Assembly: GCA_963921195.1 (NCBI GenBank)
Contig: OY992538.1
Coordinates: forward strand, 240,305,462 to 240,369,461
Reading direction: 5' to 3'
Source: Pegoplata infirma
Taxonomy: Eukaryota > Arthropoda > Insecta > Diptera > Anthomyiidae
DNA length: 64,000 nt
A model generated the notes under the pieces. That model was not told the origin of the DNA, did no database searches, and saw only the letters and a program-made list of their open reading frames with translations. Below are positions 47,420-58,608 of the stretch, piece by piece; positions within the stretch are counted from its first letter, which is position 1, and each line of letters opens with the position of its first letter. The position numbers and the translations under genes were made by a program.

Positions 47420-48989
47420 TTTATATTCATGCACCAATGCATTCAAGTACTCTCTTTCTGCCGACCACTGATCAAAACTTAAAAATTTAAAAAAATTGTA
47501 GGGTAAATTTTAAAGTTTTTTTTTTTTAACTTTTCTCTGATTTTTTTCATCATTTTCCGAAATTGTTAAAAATTTCCTGAATTTTACATAGTTTTTTTGA
47601 GTTTTTAATCTTTTTCAAAATTTTTCTGATGTTTTCTGATTTTTTCTTCATTTTGCAATTGTTTCATTTAAATATTTTTTTTCTGTTAGCACTGTGTTAT
47701 CTGTTAGACTTTTAACTTGCCATGAGTTTAGATCTAGAGGAATAAAGTTGTGTTTACTTATATATTAAATAATTTCATAAAAATTCGATTAAAAATTTAC
47801 ACCTTAAAATTTCTATGTAACTTAATATTATTTTATGAAAATAAAGCAACTCTTGCCTTAATAAACTTACTAAAGTACTAAATCTTCATTATTATTTATT
47901 TTTTGTATGTTTTCTACTCGTTTATATGTATTTTACATAAAACTAAACTTCCTATTTGTATTCTCAAGAGTATCGTATATTTTGTGATAATTCATAAAAA
48001 TCTTCTTTAATTTATAAATACAGCTTGTCTGCGCTTATAAGTTTTAGCAAATTTTCCTGTAAGTGGCAATTTGTTTTATGATCTTTTGTTGCTATAGCAA
48101 ACCTCCCCGGTCCTTCCTTTAATTCGTTTTTAGCCTTTCACTGTTAAACTAACAATAAGAAGGCATTTTGTTAATATTTTAACAGCAACATTTTGTGAAC
48201 AACATCCGTAATCCGGGGCACTTATCAATAAGTTTCTTTTGTTAAACTCTAACTGTTGTTGTTATTCTGTTGCCAGTAGTATTAAATTAAGTATAAAAAT
48301 TTCCAAAAAAAACAGAATGCAAGAGTATTTGAGTATTCAAGCCTTAAAATCTACTACAAGTTGAACGGCAAAGGCAAATCCTATTATTTATGCATGTCAC
48401 GTAAAATTTATAGGTACTCAGAGACTTGACTTATGTAAGCAAAAAAAAAAAAATGGGAAATAAAAGGCAGATTTTTTTTTAACTTTTTGAAAAAAAAATG
48501 ACGACTAATTTTTTGGCCTTGATTTAGAAGTTTGCGTTTTTTTCCTGTGCAAACCAAAATAGAATATTTTTTGCTAATTTTTTATGCTAGAAAATAATGG
48601 TAGATATGTTATGCCATATTTTCTCATTTATGTTTAATTCTCAAATTTATGAGGTCCTGTTTACCCTCATCCTTTTTCGAAAGGGATTTACGAAAAAAAA
48701 AAACTGATCTTTATTTAGCTTAAATCTTTTTAGACTTGATTTTAATGTGTTTTGATAAGACTTTTTTTATATTTGCTAACAATAGCAACACCTTACAAAT
48801 TTATGTAAATTTTTTGTTGGCGTAAAAAAAGGACACTTTCTATGCTAAAAAAATACTATGTATGTATGACAACATACATTTCTACCACTATGTAGCCGTG
48901 TCTTTTCTACTTCTCTTTAACCATGTTTAGTTATAAATGTCACAAAATGTTTTGTTTATATGTTGTAAAATTAGACCGGATCGGATCAA
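47420..48989. other. No gene seen
   Basis: Unique AT-rich DNA. Around 48090-48260 the GC content is a little higher (CAAACCTCCCCGGTCCTTCC), but no frame is open. Confidence 0.5.
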
Positions 48990-49250
48990 TTCTGTGGACG
49001 TTTGACAAAAGCACTTATTTTTTTTTGAAAAGTTTTTTTGGAGCTTTTTTTAAGAGACTGAAATGGCAAGAACTGGCCGATTTTCTCTATATTTTTTAAG
49101 AGATCTGATAAGCAGATATTTCAAATTGTGGAGATCTTTAAAAAAAATCATGTTAAAAGTTTTTGTTGCAACCGAAAAAGTCAATCTTAATATTTTTTTG
49201 ACAAAAGAACTTAAGTCGATTTAAATGCTTTTGTCAAAACTCCACAGACT
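48990..49250. repeat. 261-bp inverted repeat
   Basis: TCTGTGGACGTTTGACAAAA is answered by TTTTGTCAAAACTCCACAGA with two mismatches, around a ~210-bp spacer. Likely a small MITE. Confidence 0.65.
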
Positions 49251-49284
49251 TTAAATATTTTACAAAAAAAAAAAAAAAAAAACA

Positions 49285-49450
49285 AGTAGAAAAACTAAAT
49301 GCGACTTGGCCGAATCTATGAATACCCTCCACAATGCCCTTTTTAAGTGATAGTAAATTTCTTACGTGAAAAAAATAACATTTTTGATTAGAAATATTTT
49401 ATTTTGTGTAAAAAACTTTTTTTAATAATTTTTGAAAAACACAGCATTAG
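49285..49450 (+). repeat. Family D fragment
   Basis: GACTTGGCCGAATCTATGAA, TACCCTCCACAATGCCC, AGTGATAGTAAATTT and TTGATTAGAAATATTTTATT follow the same order as 34230-34340. It is preceded by a poly-A run of about 20 at 49264. Confidence 0.7.
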
Positions 49451-49786
49451 TTAAAAATATAACAAAATTCACGCTTTATAAGATAAAAACCCACCAATAC
49501 CATTGAAAAGGTCGCCAAAAATACTTTAAAAATTGCTTTTTAAAAATAAATTTTTATCGCATCAAAGTGTCAACAAAAATTCATCCAAACATTATCTTTG
49601 CAAAATATGAAAACGTCCTATCTCTGTAACTCTAAAAATATTTTAACACAATTTTTTTATATGAACTTTAGTCTACATACTGCTATCCTAACATTTTGGC
49701 AAAATTATACTTAAATTGGTTTTTAAAAGTGGAACAATGACGCGTTTCGCCCCATATATTAGAACACCCCTAATACTAAACGGTAG
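49451..49786. other. No feature seen
   Basis: Unique sequence up to the LINE target duplication. Confidence 0.5.
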
Positions 49787-49798
49787 AGATGTGACTTA

Positions 49799-51094
49799 GG
49801 TTAGGTTAGGTTAGGTTAAGAGGTTGACGTAATGTCCACAAGACCAGTTCCTGATCCAAAGTGATACCTCGAAAAGGGGGGGGGGTTGGTTTTTGTTGTT
49901 GGCTGCTTTACATATTAATCATAATTCACTACTGCCTTCCTGGTAAATGATGATTTATGTCTCCATATATGTCTCATCGAGTTTACTTAGCCTAATATAT
50001 TTAAGCATCTTCCATGGGTTGACATCTCTAAGTTCCTCCAGTTCCTGAAAGAAATAAAAGCCAAAACAATTAAATCGAGTGCGAGATAGTGCAGGGCACT
50101 GACAAAGATAATGGAATGAATCTTCCACTATCTCTTCGTCCCCACACCATCTGCACAAGTCATCTCTTATCAATTTTAACTTTTTCAAATAAGCTTTCAA
50201 GCCAGTATGGCCTGTAATTAAACCCACATACTTCCTGAGGTCTGATTTTTCCATATAAAGTAATGTTTTCTGGATACTTTTTCCACCGCGAGTCCACAAG
50301 GCCTTCGTTTGGATACAGTCCTGGCTGCTTTCCCATTTCAAATCTTCCTGTCGTTCAAATGTTCTCCGTATTTCGGAATAAATTGCATCCAGGCCCGGAT
50401 GCACGTCGGTCGTTATTGAACTTAATGGTAAAACTGCTCCCATACGAGCTAACTCGTCAGCTTTCTCGTTTCCTGGAATATTCTGATGACCTGGAACCCA
50501 GCACAGTCTTAAAGAGTGTTGTTCGATGAGAGCCATAAGCTCTTGGCGACAACGGCTGACAACCTTTGATCGAATATTCCTGTTATATAGTGCCTTTAAA
50601 GCCGCCTGACTATCAATGTAAATAATGATCTCACTGGAGTAGATCGGCCTCATTAAAATAAGTCTGGCTGCCTCTGACACTGCATGCAGTTCCGCCTGAA
50701 AAATATTACAGCTGTCCTGTATCCTTGAACTGTGTTCAATTCCCAGTTTCTCACAGTAGACACCGCTACCTGTTCCCTGTGGCATCTTTGATCCATCCGT
50801 GTAGATTGCAATGTGCTTTTCCCCAACAGGTGGATTTTCCCAGAATACTCTAGATGGTATTTCAATTGTTATACCTGCATCCCACACGATATGTGGAGTC
50901 ATATAATCAGTCACACAGTCATCATATCGATGGTCTCGTATGAGTTTTGTGTGTCCATAGTCTCGAACTTTCAGCGCGCAGTTTTGACTTAGTCTCAGCT
51001 GTGTCCTAAGTGCGTATTCCTGGATGTAAAGATCCAAAGATGGCAAGTCCAGAATCCTACTTAGACCATGTGTGGATGTTGTCCTTCGTGCTCC
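49799..51094 (-). mobile_element. 5'-truncated RNase H-bearing LINE, (CCTAA)n tail
   Basis: The exact 12-bp repeat AGATGTGACTTA flanks the insertion (49787-49798 and 51095-51106). The 3' end, on the minus strand, is a tail of CTTAACCTAACCTAACCTAACC type, about four CCTAA units, in place of poly-A. The 5' end is truncated inside the last open reading frame, as is usual for target-primed insertion. A run of nine or more G lies in the 3' UTR at about 49878. Exact target repeats and an intact frame indicate a young insertion. Confidence 0.92.
49955..51093 (-). pseudogene. LINE polymerase C terminus: RNase H and zinc-like motif
   Basis: A long open frame, about 379 codons from the 5' truncation to the stop at 49955. 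Counting from the Leu at 51046, an RNase H1 domain spans roughly residues 76-205. It has YTDGS (D84), FQAEL (E119), YIDSQ (D145), VPGHQ (H187) and NEKADELA (D197), so the DEDD catalytic set is complete. A Cys/His cluster follows: C298-x2-C301, H312, C315, C317. This is the cap seen after RNase H in I/LOA/R1-like LINEs (family knowledge). The reverse transcriptase domain is missing, so the copy cannot move by itself. There is no frameshift or stop in what remains. The exact clade is not settled by reading. Confidence 0.9.
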
Positions 51095-51106
51095 AGATGT
51101 GACTTA

Positions 51107-52029
51107 CAACCATAGAAAAAAATAGAAATGAAACAGAGTCGTATTTCACTTGAATAAGTATTAGTGACAGCACATTATGTAACTTTTGACGTTTAATAAC
51201 AACAATGCAAGATAAAGGAGAACAACAACAAAGCAAACAACAAAAGAGAAAAAAAAAGTTTTTAAACTATCAATAGTGCGTATTATCTTTAAAAAATCGT
51301 TGAATACAGCAAAATAAATAATAAATTTAATTAAATGAAAGACAAATTCCATTTTTTATAAACAAAGAATCTAATTTAATATTAAATACGTGTGAGATGA
51401 GGAAGAACAAGCATTTTGCCACCAATTGGAAAATACATCAAATACAACACTGCGTACCTTCTAATCTTTTCTATGCTTACAACCCTACCAGACTACAACC
51501 CTACCTACTTACAACTTACAACCCTACCAGACTACAGCCATCGACATTATCGATGGCAACTTGCGATTAGTAACCATTTATTTTTTTATAAAAAACAAAA
51601 AAAATACCTTTGTCTGAAATTAAAAACAGAAAGTATGAGGTAAGGTTGAGATTGCTAGAAATAGAATTGTAGTTTGGAAATTGTCAAAATATATTCTGTA
51701 GAAACTATAAATATTCACATATATAAAAAACAATTTCTATTAACAAAATAAACCGACATTTAAAATTCTACTGATGATAACACTAACAAACCGATATGGG
51801 AATACCAGAAATGTCTATAATTTTTAGAAATTCAAATTTTCTCCTGCATTTTTTCAACTTGAACCCTTATAAAAACAGTATAGTTTGATAGCATGCCACG
51901 CCCACAATTAGCAATAGTTTGACTTAATTTTAAGGTTATTACAAATAAAAATTTTCAAAATCGGTGACAACAATTTTTTGGACTTTTGGCCAGTGAAATC
52001 AAATTTTCAGACACAGTGCGGCGATCACC
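51107..52029. other. Intergenic DNA, no gene supported
   Basis: It contains a duplicated phrase, TACAACCCTACCAGACTACA, at about 51478 and 51517, and a TTATCGATGG word at 51548 resembling a DRE promoter element. No exon could be tied to them. Confidence 0.5.
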
Positions 52030-52310
52030 CCTTAGCAAATGGGTCCACACCAGGCTTCCATACAAGATCACATTCTTATAAAACTGCTTCTATGGTGCTC
52101 CTACAGGAGTTAAATCTATGACCGACCCTAAATATTTTTTCCAACCCAACAATTTCAAAACCTACCATCTATCTTTAACACTTAAGGTGGTCCCTTGAAG
52201 TGTCCCTCTAATTTAGAGATTCAGTCAGTCGATGGTTAATTAATAACTCATATAACATGATACATAAAAAGTAAAAACTTTCTCAACTTCTACCAGCACA
52301 AAAAAAAAAA
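52030..52310. mobile_element. Decayed foldback family A fragment
   Basis: TCTATGACCGACCCTAAATA, ACCTACCATCTATCTTTAAC and CTTAAGGTGGTCCC match, with changes, the family A arm near 42208-42290. Confidence 0.6.
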
Positions 52311-52744
52311 AGACAACCTCAAAAAACTAATATTTCCATCCAGCCTACTACAGTTTACATGAATGTGTAGAAAAATGGTATTTATTTGTTTGTATGTATG
52401 CAAATTAGGGTCACTTTTTTTTTGTAGCTGACAATTTGTTATGAAAATATTTTTGTACATACCAGAAATAGTTGAAATGAAAATATATAAAGTGTTGATA
52501 TGAGAATTTGCAAATCCAAAATGGCATTAGTATACATGAATAGTGTAAAATCTAATATGAAGGTAATGGGTGAAAGGTTTTCAACATACAAATAATTTAT
52601 ACGGATTTTTATCATATTGTTCGAATACCTAAACTGTACAATTTGCGACTGTTAAATTATAGATAAGGGAATTAAGTTAGAAAAATTTAAAAAAAGAATT
52701 ATATTACAAAAACTAAAGGCTGGTAAAGTAAGTAAAGTAATCAT
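52311..52744. other. No feature seen
   Basis: AT-rich sequence downstream of the DM9 gene on its own strand. Confidence 0.5.
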
Positions 52745-52760
52745 AAAATGCAGACAATTT

Positions 52761-52796
52761 TTTTATTGGCATATAATAAATTTATTACTAAACAAA
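52761..52796 (-). terminator. Poly-A signals of the minus-strand DM9 gene
   Basis: On the minus strand, AATAAA occurs at 52796-52791 and again at 52767-52762, 23 and 52 bases after the stop codon. Either could direct cleavage shortly downstream. Confidence 0.6.
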
Positions 52797-52818
52797 TTAA
52801 TTTTAAAAATTAAAATAG

Positions 52819-53736
52819 TTATTGTCTAATTAAAACTTCAAAATTATTTTTACGAACTTCACCACCACCATATGGTATATGCAGACATTGATCACTGAAC
52901 GATACTACACCCGGAGTTAAACTACCATTATGATGGGCACGTCCCACAAACAATGGTTCTCCATCATCGGAGCGTCCCGTGAAGACTGCATTATCTGGTA
53001 TCTCATGAATATTACTTTTAATCCAGGTATATTTATAACCACATAATACTTCGATATCATTCTTGTGAATTTCAGAGCCTGCACAACAAACATAAGCTTC
53101 ACATCTTTCGGGTACAAATTTAGCTGGCAACAGTTCTCCATCATGCCAGGATCTAGCTAAATAAATAGCAGTATTATCACTATCATAGCCAGCTACCACT
53201 GCACCAGTTGGTGTAAAGCTTAACGCTGACGACACCCAGGTGTCATTGTTTTCATAGACCAATACTTCATAAGTGTCTAAACTTATTTCCTGGCCACCAA
53301 ATGGAATATATAAAACGCCATGAGATGGATGTACTTTACCCACACACAAACTACTCATATGATGACCGCGGCCAACATATAATGGCTCTCCAGCCGATGT
53401 GTAACCGCTTGGAACAGCATTAGGAGGTACATTGCCATTCTCACAATTACGCCAACCATAACCGGGTCCCACTAGTACTTCATAGTGGTTTTTGGTGTGT
53501 TCGTGACCACCGTAGGCTACATAAGCACATCCTTTGCCAGGAACAACTTTGGCTGGCAAATTGTCTCCCTGATGTTTAGCACGTCCTACATAAATTGGAT
53601 CATCATCACAATCAAAGCCACCAATAACAGCAAATTTTGGCAAATCATCTGCCGACGATGATGGTACCCAAAAATGTTCTAAAATTTGAAAAATAAAATA
53701 ATTGATTTTTATTTATTTTTTTTTTAATTTACCCAT
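52819..53736 (-). CDS. DM9-repeat (DUF3421) protein, 287 aa
   Basis: Two coding exons: ATGG at 53736-53733, a 54-bp GT-AG intron (donor GGTAAATT, acceptor TTTTAG), then 53678-52819 ending TAA. The joined start reads MEHFWVPSSS; the phase-1 junction (G/AA) and position match the paralogue at 60319, which decides the start. The protein is four ~65-70-residue DM9 repeats (about 5-71, 77-142, 148-214, 219-286). Each has a PxYVGR.xH core, then LPAK or a variant, a YGG/FGG turn and an EVL end. Repeat 3 is the most diverged (YLARSWH). No signal peptide or membrane segment is seen, so it is probably cytosolic. DM9 proteins are a known arthropod/mollusc family; oyster members bind mannose and act in immune recognition. 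Substrate and role here are unproven. Confidence 0.93.
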
Positions 53737-53784
53737 AATTTATCCGTAAGGTTTGTCTTTTAACTGTCTGATAATCTGCAATCA

Positions 53785-53821
53785 CAATGACCAATATTAA
53801 TGTGGCGATTACATTTAAATA
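53785..53821 (-). promoter_or_regulatory. Candidate core promoter of the minus-strand DM9 gene
   Basis: On the minus strand, TATTTAAAT begins at 53821 and an initiator-like TCATTG has its A at 53788, 33 bases apart. This is the normal TATA-to-start spacing in flies. It would give a 52-base 5' UTR ending at ATGG. TCATTG departs from the best consensus, so this is a prediction only. Confidence 0.4.
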
Positions 53822-53944
53822 GGCAGATATTTATAAAATTTGCATTCATTGCATCTAAAAATGTTTCAAAACCAATTTCAGCAAATATCTTTAGAAATTG
53901 TTGACTGATTGTGGTCAGGTATTTTAAAATAATAAATGTATATA

Positions 53945-55027
53945 CACTGAAAAAAAGAGACATAACTAAAATTAAGGAAAAAATGTCTTTGAAAATTTAT
54001 CATAAATTTTCCTAAAATTTAGTTAAATTTAACTTAAAAATGAGAAATTTTCTTAACTATAAGGAAAAAATTTTAGTTCATTTACTTATAATTAGTTCAT
54101 AGTTTTCTTTAAATGTTTTTTTTTAATATTAGGAAAAAAATTCGTACTGCCGAAGAAATTTTCCACAAATCTAAGAATCGTATCTTTATTTTTAAGACAT
54201 ATTTCTTAAAACACAATTTAGTTCAAGTTTAGTTAAAATTTACTAAAAAAAACATCATCGTATTTCTCTTCTTTGAATTGAGGAAGTGTTCTTCTTATAA
54301 TTTAGTTAATAACTTCTGAGAATTTAGTAAATAACTTCTTAGAATTTAGTTAAAAATTCAAAATGGCGATATCTCGAAAACTAAGCGAGATAGAGCGAAA
54401 CGGATGAAATTTTCAAAAGAAAGACTATAAAGAAATATATGGAATAGCCTAGCTCTGCATATCTGTCGGGGTCTCAAGAACCTAATTTTAGATCTAAAAT
54501 TTGAAATTCCCAAGATTTTATATATGCACATATCTCGGTAAATACTGCCAACACGAGAAAAGGTCCAACGGCATTTTTGTAGCTCTTGACCAGTAGAACA
54601 CTTCCGCAAAATACCCGAAAGCCCTCCGATCAATTGTTTTTGAGTTTTCCGGTTTTTAAAATTCTCAAGACCCTATCAGGCCCCTTATTACCGTATCTCA
54701 AAAACTAAGCAAGTTAGAGCGAAACGGACACAAGTTTTGGTTCAAAATCTACGGGGACCCTTAAAGGACCCAACGGGGTCTCGAGTTAAATGGGGTCCGT
54801 ACCCATGGGACCAGGGTCTAGACCCAATCTATTTCTAAAATGTGAAGTATAATTTTTCCCATTTTCTAGTTAAAATTGGCTTAAAATTAATTAACTTTGT
54901 TTTCCTTATTTTTGGGAAAATTATGAACTAAAACCAAGAAAAAAAAATCGTTGGAGCCAAATCATTCCCTCTTTTTCTCAAAATTGAGTTAATTTTCCCC
55001 GATTTTAGTTCACTTTTTTTTTGAGTG
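53945..55027. mobile_element. MITE with CACTGAAAAAAA ends and an odd insert
   Basis: The left end CACTGAAAAAAAGAGACATA and the right end TTCACTTTTTTTTTGAGTG are flanked by TA. Both end zones are rich in AAATTTAGTTAAAATT-type words facing each other. The middle (54357-54840) is different in composition, with two direct diverged copies of ATATCTCGAAAACTAAGC ... TAGAGCGAAACGGA about 330 bp apart and a GGGGTC/GGACCC-rich end, perhaps a captured or inserted repeat. It lies just upstream of the minus-strand DM9 gene. Confidence 0.65.
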
Positions 55028-55189
55028 TACTTATATTTGTAATATTACTTACAAGGAAGGCATATCTGATGGATATCATATATTTTGTTGAACTGTGTAA
55101 GAAAAAATGCATAACATACGTTTTTAAAGTGTTCACATTAATTTCAGTAGGAAAACAAAATTTCTTGTGTATAACAAAAAAAAAAAGTA

Positions 55190-55345
55190 AAAAAATGCGA
55201 GTTTTCATTGGTTGATTTAGTTCTGCAAAGGAGAACTTTTTCTCCCTTGGCCAAATTCGTGCCTAACGTCAGGAGGATAGCTCTCTTATTTTGGACTGCA
55301 TCATGTTTATTACAGACGAACGGAAAATTTTAAAATGTTTTAGAA
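55190..55345 (+). mobile_element. mini-me-like fragment
   Basis: TTGGTTGATTTAGTTCTGCA, AAGGAGAACTTTTTCTCCCTT, GGACTGCATCATGTTTATTA and ACAGACGAACGG are diverged family landmarks. The conserved 3' core is lost. Confidence 0.6.
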
Positions 55346-55386
55346 ATTTACTCGGAAACCGTAAGTCGTACGAAAAAATTTATAAA

Positions 55387-55811
55387 CCCAGCAAAAACTT
55401 GGTAATGACACATCATTACCATTCGAATTACTTAGTAATGACAGAAAATTACCTTTAGCATTATTTTGAAATGTAAAATAAGGACTTATTAATAATGACT
55501 TACATAAGTCATTATAATAAAAAAAAAAATTTCAGAACTAGATTTTCACTTTTTGACTCACTGTACATTATTTTGAATAAAAATAAAATAAAATTAAATA
55601 TTTTTTTATTTTTTAAAAAAAAATTTTAAATAATTTTTTCATTACCTATAAGTATATATGTAATTAGTTATTAATATTGGTTTGATAATCATTACATTTG
55701 GCACATTTGCTTGTAAATGTAATGGGAAAGGTAATTCGAATCAGAAGTACTTATAACTTTTGAATTTCCCATTACACATTTCATTACTTGGCAATGCAAG
55801 TTTTTGCTGGG
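55387..55811. mobile_element. 425-bp MITE with CCCAGCAAAAACTTG ends
   Basis: CCCAGCAAAAACTTGGTAAT on the left faces GGCAATGCAAGTTTTTGCTGGG (in parts) on the right. TGGTAATGA/TCATTACC words recur through it, as in 45772-46234. No exact target duplication was recognised. Confidence 0.8.
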
Positions 55812-56086
55812 AAAACAATATTGTAGATAAAATTATAAGTATTTAATTTTTTTTTTTTTTAATTTTGCCATGAAAAAATACATTCAAATATTGTGTTTGC
55901 AACATTTTTTATTATTTTTTGTTTTCTAAATTTTAAATCTTTATAATTTATCTAGAATATTGTTTTTAAAAGTGTTATCGCCAGACTTACGGTTTCTGAG
56001 TAGAAAAAATTTCTTAAAGTTAATATTGCCAAAAAAGCGCTTTTTTAAACGCTCATATCTTTGAAATTATTATATATTTGTTCCTT

Positions 56087-56340
56087 TTACTCCTGCAAGG
56101 AGCATAGTGCCGCCACAAGGTTATTCCAATAAATTCGATCTGATGCATGGTGTTTGACTTCATTCCAACACAGGTTTAAATGGGATATTTCGGTTTCAAT
56201 TTGCCGTTTCCAGGTGTGTGATGGCCTTCCGATACGTCGACTGCCTTGCGGGTTCCAATCTATAGCTTGTTTAGCAATATCGTTGGGTTGTTTACGCAAT
56301 GTATGTCCAATCCAATTCCATTTACGTTTACAGATTTGAA
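56087..56340 (-). pseudogene. RTE-type LINE reverse transcriptase C terminus
   Basis: The minus strand reads RKWNWIGHTLRKQPNDIAKQ, AIDWNPQGSRRIGRPSHTW, then an E-rich stretch and ASDRIYWNNLVAALCSLQE with TAA at 56087-56089. The order W(x)WIGHxLRK, AxxWNPxGxRxxGRPxxTW and DRxxWxxLVxALC is the well-known tail of RTE-clade reverse transcriptases. An in-frame TAA lies just upstream of the conserved part, so this is a 5'-truncated remnant of about 80 codons. A shorter relative is at 4767-4880. Confidence 0.88.
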
Positions 56341-56676
56341 ATTATTGATAAAAAAAAATATAATTTTTAGTCATTTATGAGCTCTACCAAAAAATTAAAA
56401 TTTAACATAATTGGTGAACCGCCAGTTAAATTTCGAAGCGTTAAACACAGAATGAGAAAGTGAGTATGGCCTCATACTAAAGTTGTAAGTTGAAAAAATA
56501 AGTAAAGCTGTTAGATGCACTGTTTAAAAATGCATAAATTTGTTGTTTTTAAAGGGTTTGTGTACCCAAAAAATAAAAAAAAGTCCTATGGCTCAAGATG
56601 GTAATTTGATAAAATATTTTAGAACATTTATTCTAGAAGTCTGCGCAAAAAATATCTGACGTTTGTGGAGTAGCGG
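56341..56676. other. Short spacer with a mini-me remnant
   Basis: ATTTCGAAGCGTTAAACACAG and GAATGAGAAAGTGAGTATGG (56435-56470) are a decayed mini-me 3' end. Nothing else is seen. Confidence 0.5.
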
Positions 56677-58600
56677 CAGGGGCATATCCAGGATTTTATT
56701 TCGCAGGGGGCCCAACATATTTTTTTTTAAATTACATATCTTTTTCTTCCGCCGTCTTTCCCTTGAACAAAAATGTAACTGATTAAGAGAAACCAAATTC
56801 TGATAATTTTTCTCCTAAAAATTCAAAATTTTTTAAGATGTACATACCTAAGACATTTTTCTATAGAAAAAGCTCCAGATTCTAAGACATTTTTTCTATA
56901 GAAAAGTCGAAGATTTTCAGACATTTCTTCAATAGAAAAAGTCTCAGATTCGAAGACATTTTTCCTATAGAAAAAGTCCCAGCTTCTGAGACATTTTTCC
57001 TATAGAATAAATCACAGTTTCTGGGACATTTTTCCTATGGAACAAGGCTCAGAATCTGATACATTTTTCCTATAGAACAAGCCTCAGATTCTGAAAAATT
57101 TTTTCCAAAAAAATCTCAGATTCTGAGACATTTTTTCGTAAGAAAAAGTCTCAGATTCTGAAATATTTTTTTTATAGAAAAAGTCTCAGATTTTGATACA
57201 TTTTTCCTTTAAAAAAAGTCAAAGATTCTGAAACATTTTTCCTATAGAAAAAGTCTTAGATTCTGAGGCATTTTTCCTAAAAAAAGTATCAGATTCTGAC
57301 ATATTTTTTCTAAAGAAAAAAATTTTTCCTTAAGAAAAAGTCTCAGATTCTGGGACATTTATTTTATAGAAAAAGTCTTAGATTTTGAGACATTTTGCCT
57401 TTAAAAAAGGTTCAGATTCTAAGATTTTTTCCAAATAGAAAAAGTCTTAGATTCTGAGACATTTTTCCGATAGAACAAGTTTCAGATTCTGATACATTTT
57501 TCCTATAGAAAAAGTCTTAGATTCTAATACATTCCTATTCCTATAAAAAGAATCAGATTCTGATACATTTTTTCTAAAGAAAAACCATCAGGTTCTAAAG
57601 AAAAAGTATCAGATTCCCAGAAATTGTTCCTATTAACAAAGTCTCATATTCTGAGGTGTTTTTTTTTAATTCTCAGATTCTGAGACATTTTTCCTAAAGA
57701 AAAATTCTAAGATTCTGAAATATTTTTCTAATTGAAAAATTTTCTGATTCTGACACAATTTTCCTACAGAAAAATTCTCAGATTCCGAGACATTTTTTCT
57801 ATCAAAAAATTCAAGATTCTAAAACATTTTTCCTATTAAAAAATTCTCAGATTCTGAGACATTTTTCGTATAGAAAAATTCTCAGATTCTAAGATATTTG
57901 TGTCAGATTCTGGGACATTTTTTCTTTAGAAAAATTCTTAAATTCTGAGACATTTTTAGTATAGAAAAATTCTCATATTTTGAGACATTTTTCTTTTGAA
58001 AAAAGTCTCAGAATCTTAGACATTTTTCAAAAAAAAAAAGTCTCAGATTCTAAGACATTTGGTAATAAAAAAAAGGTTTAGATAGCATAAGTGATTCTGA
58101 GATATATTTATATAGAAAAAATCTCTGAGTAATTTTTTGAGACATTATATACATAAATACTATACTAAAAAGTCTCAGAAACTGGAACATTTTTTCAAAG
58201 GAAAAGTCTCAGATTCTAAGAAATTTGTTTAGTAGAAAAATTCAGAATAATACCAGATTCTGAGAAGATAGTTATATGAACTAATAATAAACTTTTAAGT
58301 TATTACTACAAATTAATTACAATTAGATCCCTTTTTTGTATACTTAAAGCTTCAGTTTCTGAAACAATTTTGCTTTAGAATTTTAAGTTAAAACGTTTCT
58401 TAAAGACAAATTTTCAGATTTTGAGACATTTTCTGGCAGAAAAATTTTCAGATTCGAAAATTTTCAGATTCTGAAATGTTTTTAAATTTTTTTAAGAACT
58501 TTTTTACATTGTACATAATATTTAATACCAAATACTGAAATTTGTGAAATCATTTCGGGGGGGCCCGGGCCCCCGCCCCCCCCCCCTGTATACGCCACTG
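56677..58600. mobile_element. hAT-type element carrying a minisatellite
   Basis: The left end CAGGGGCATATCCAGGATTT and, inverted, the right end CAGTGGCGTATACAGGGGGG are flanked by AGTAGCGG (56669-56676) and AGTAGTGG (58601-58608), an 8-bp duplication with one change. The CAGTGGCGTATxCAGG terminus followed by a G/C run and GGGCCC is a common animal hAT end (family knowledge). Almost the whole interior is the repeat at 56815-58480. No transposase. Confidence 0.85.
56815..58480. repeat. ~35-bp minisatellite, roughly 45 degenerate units
   Basis: The consensus by eye is CAGATTCTGAGACATTTTTC followed by CTATAGAAAAAGTCT. Unit length varies from about 30 to 38, and later units use AAATTCT for AAAGTCT. 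Regularity decays after ~58050. There is no open frame. It fills the hAT element at 56677-58600. Confidence 0.9.
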
Positions 58601-58608
58601 AGTAGTGG

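Noticed and set aside
49798..49820. Telomeric TTAGG array
   Set aside because: Only about four units, directly at the 3' end of a LINE and inside its target duplication, so it is the element's tail.
50263..50865. Extra genes opposite or within the RNase H frame
   Set aside because: They are shadows of the LINE frame in other phases; only the long minus-strand frame carries catalytic motifs.
54358..54633. A 91-codon minus-strand gene
   Set aside because: It lies in the odd insert of a MITE and has no domain or splice support. The insert itself is reported as a finding instead.
56815..58480. A CRISPR array
   Set aside because: The ~35-bp units are contiguous and degenerate with no spacers, and the DNA is eukaryotic.
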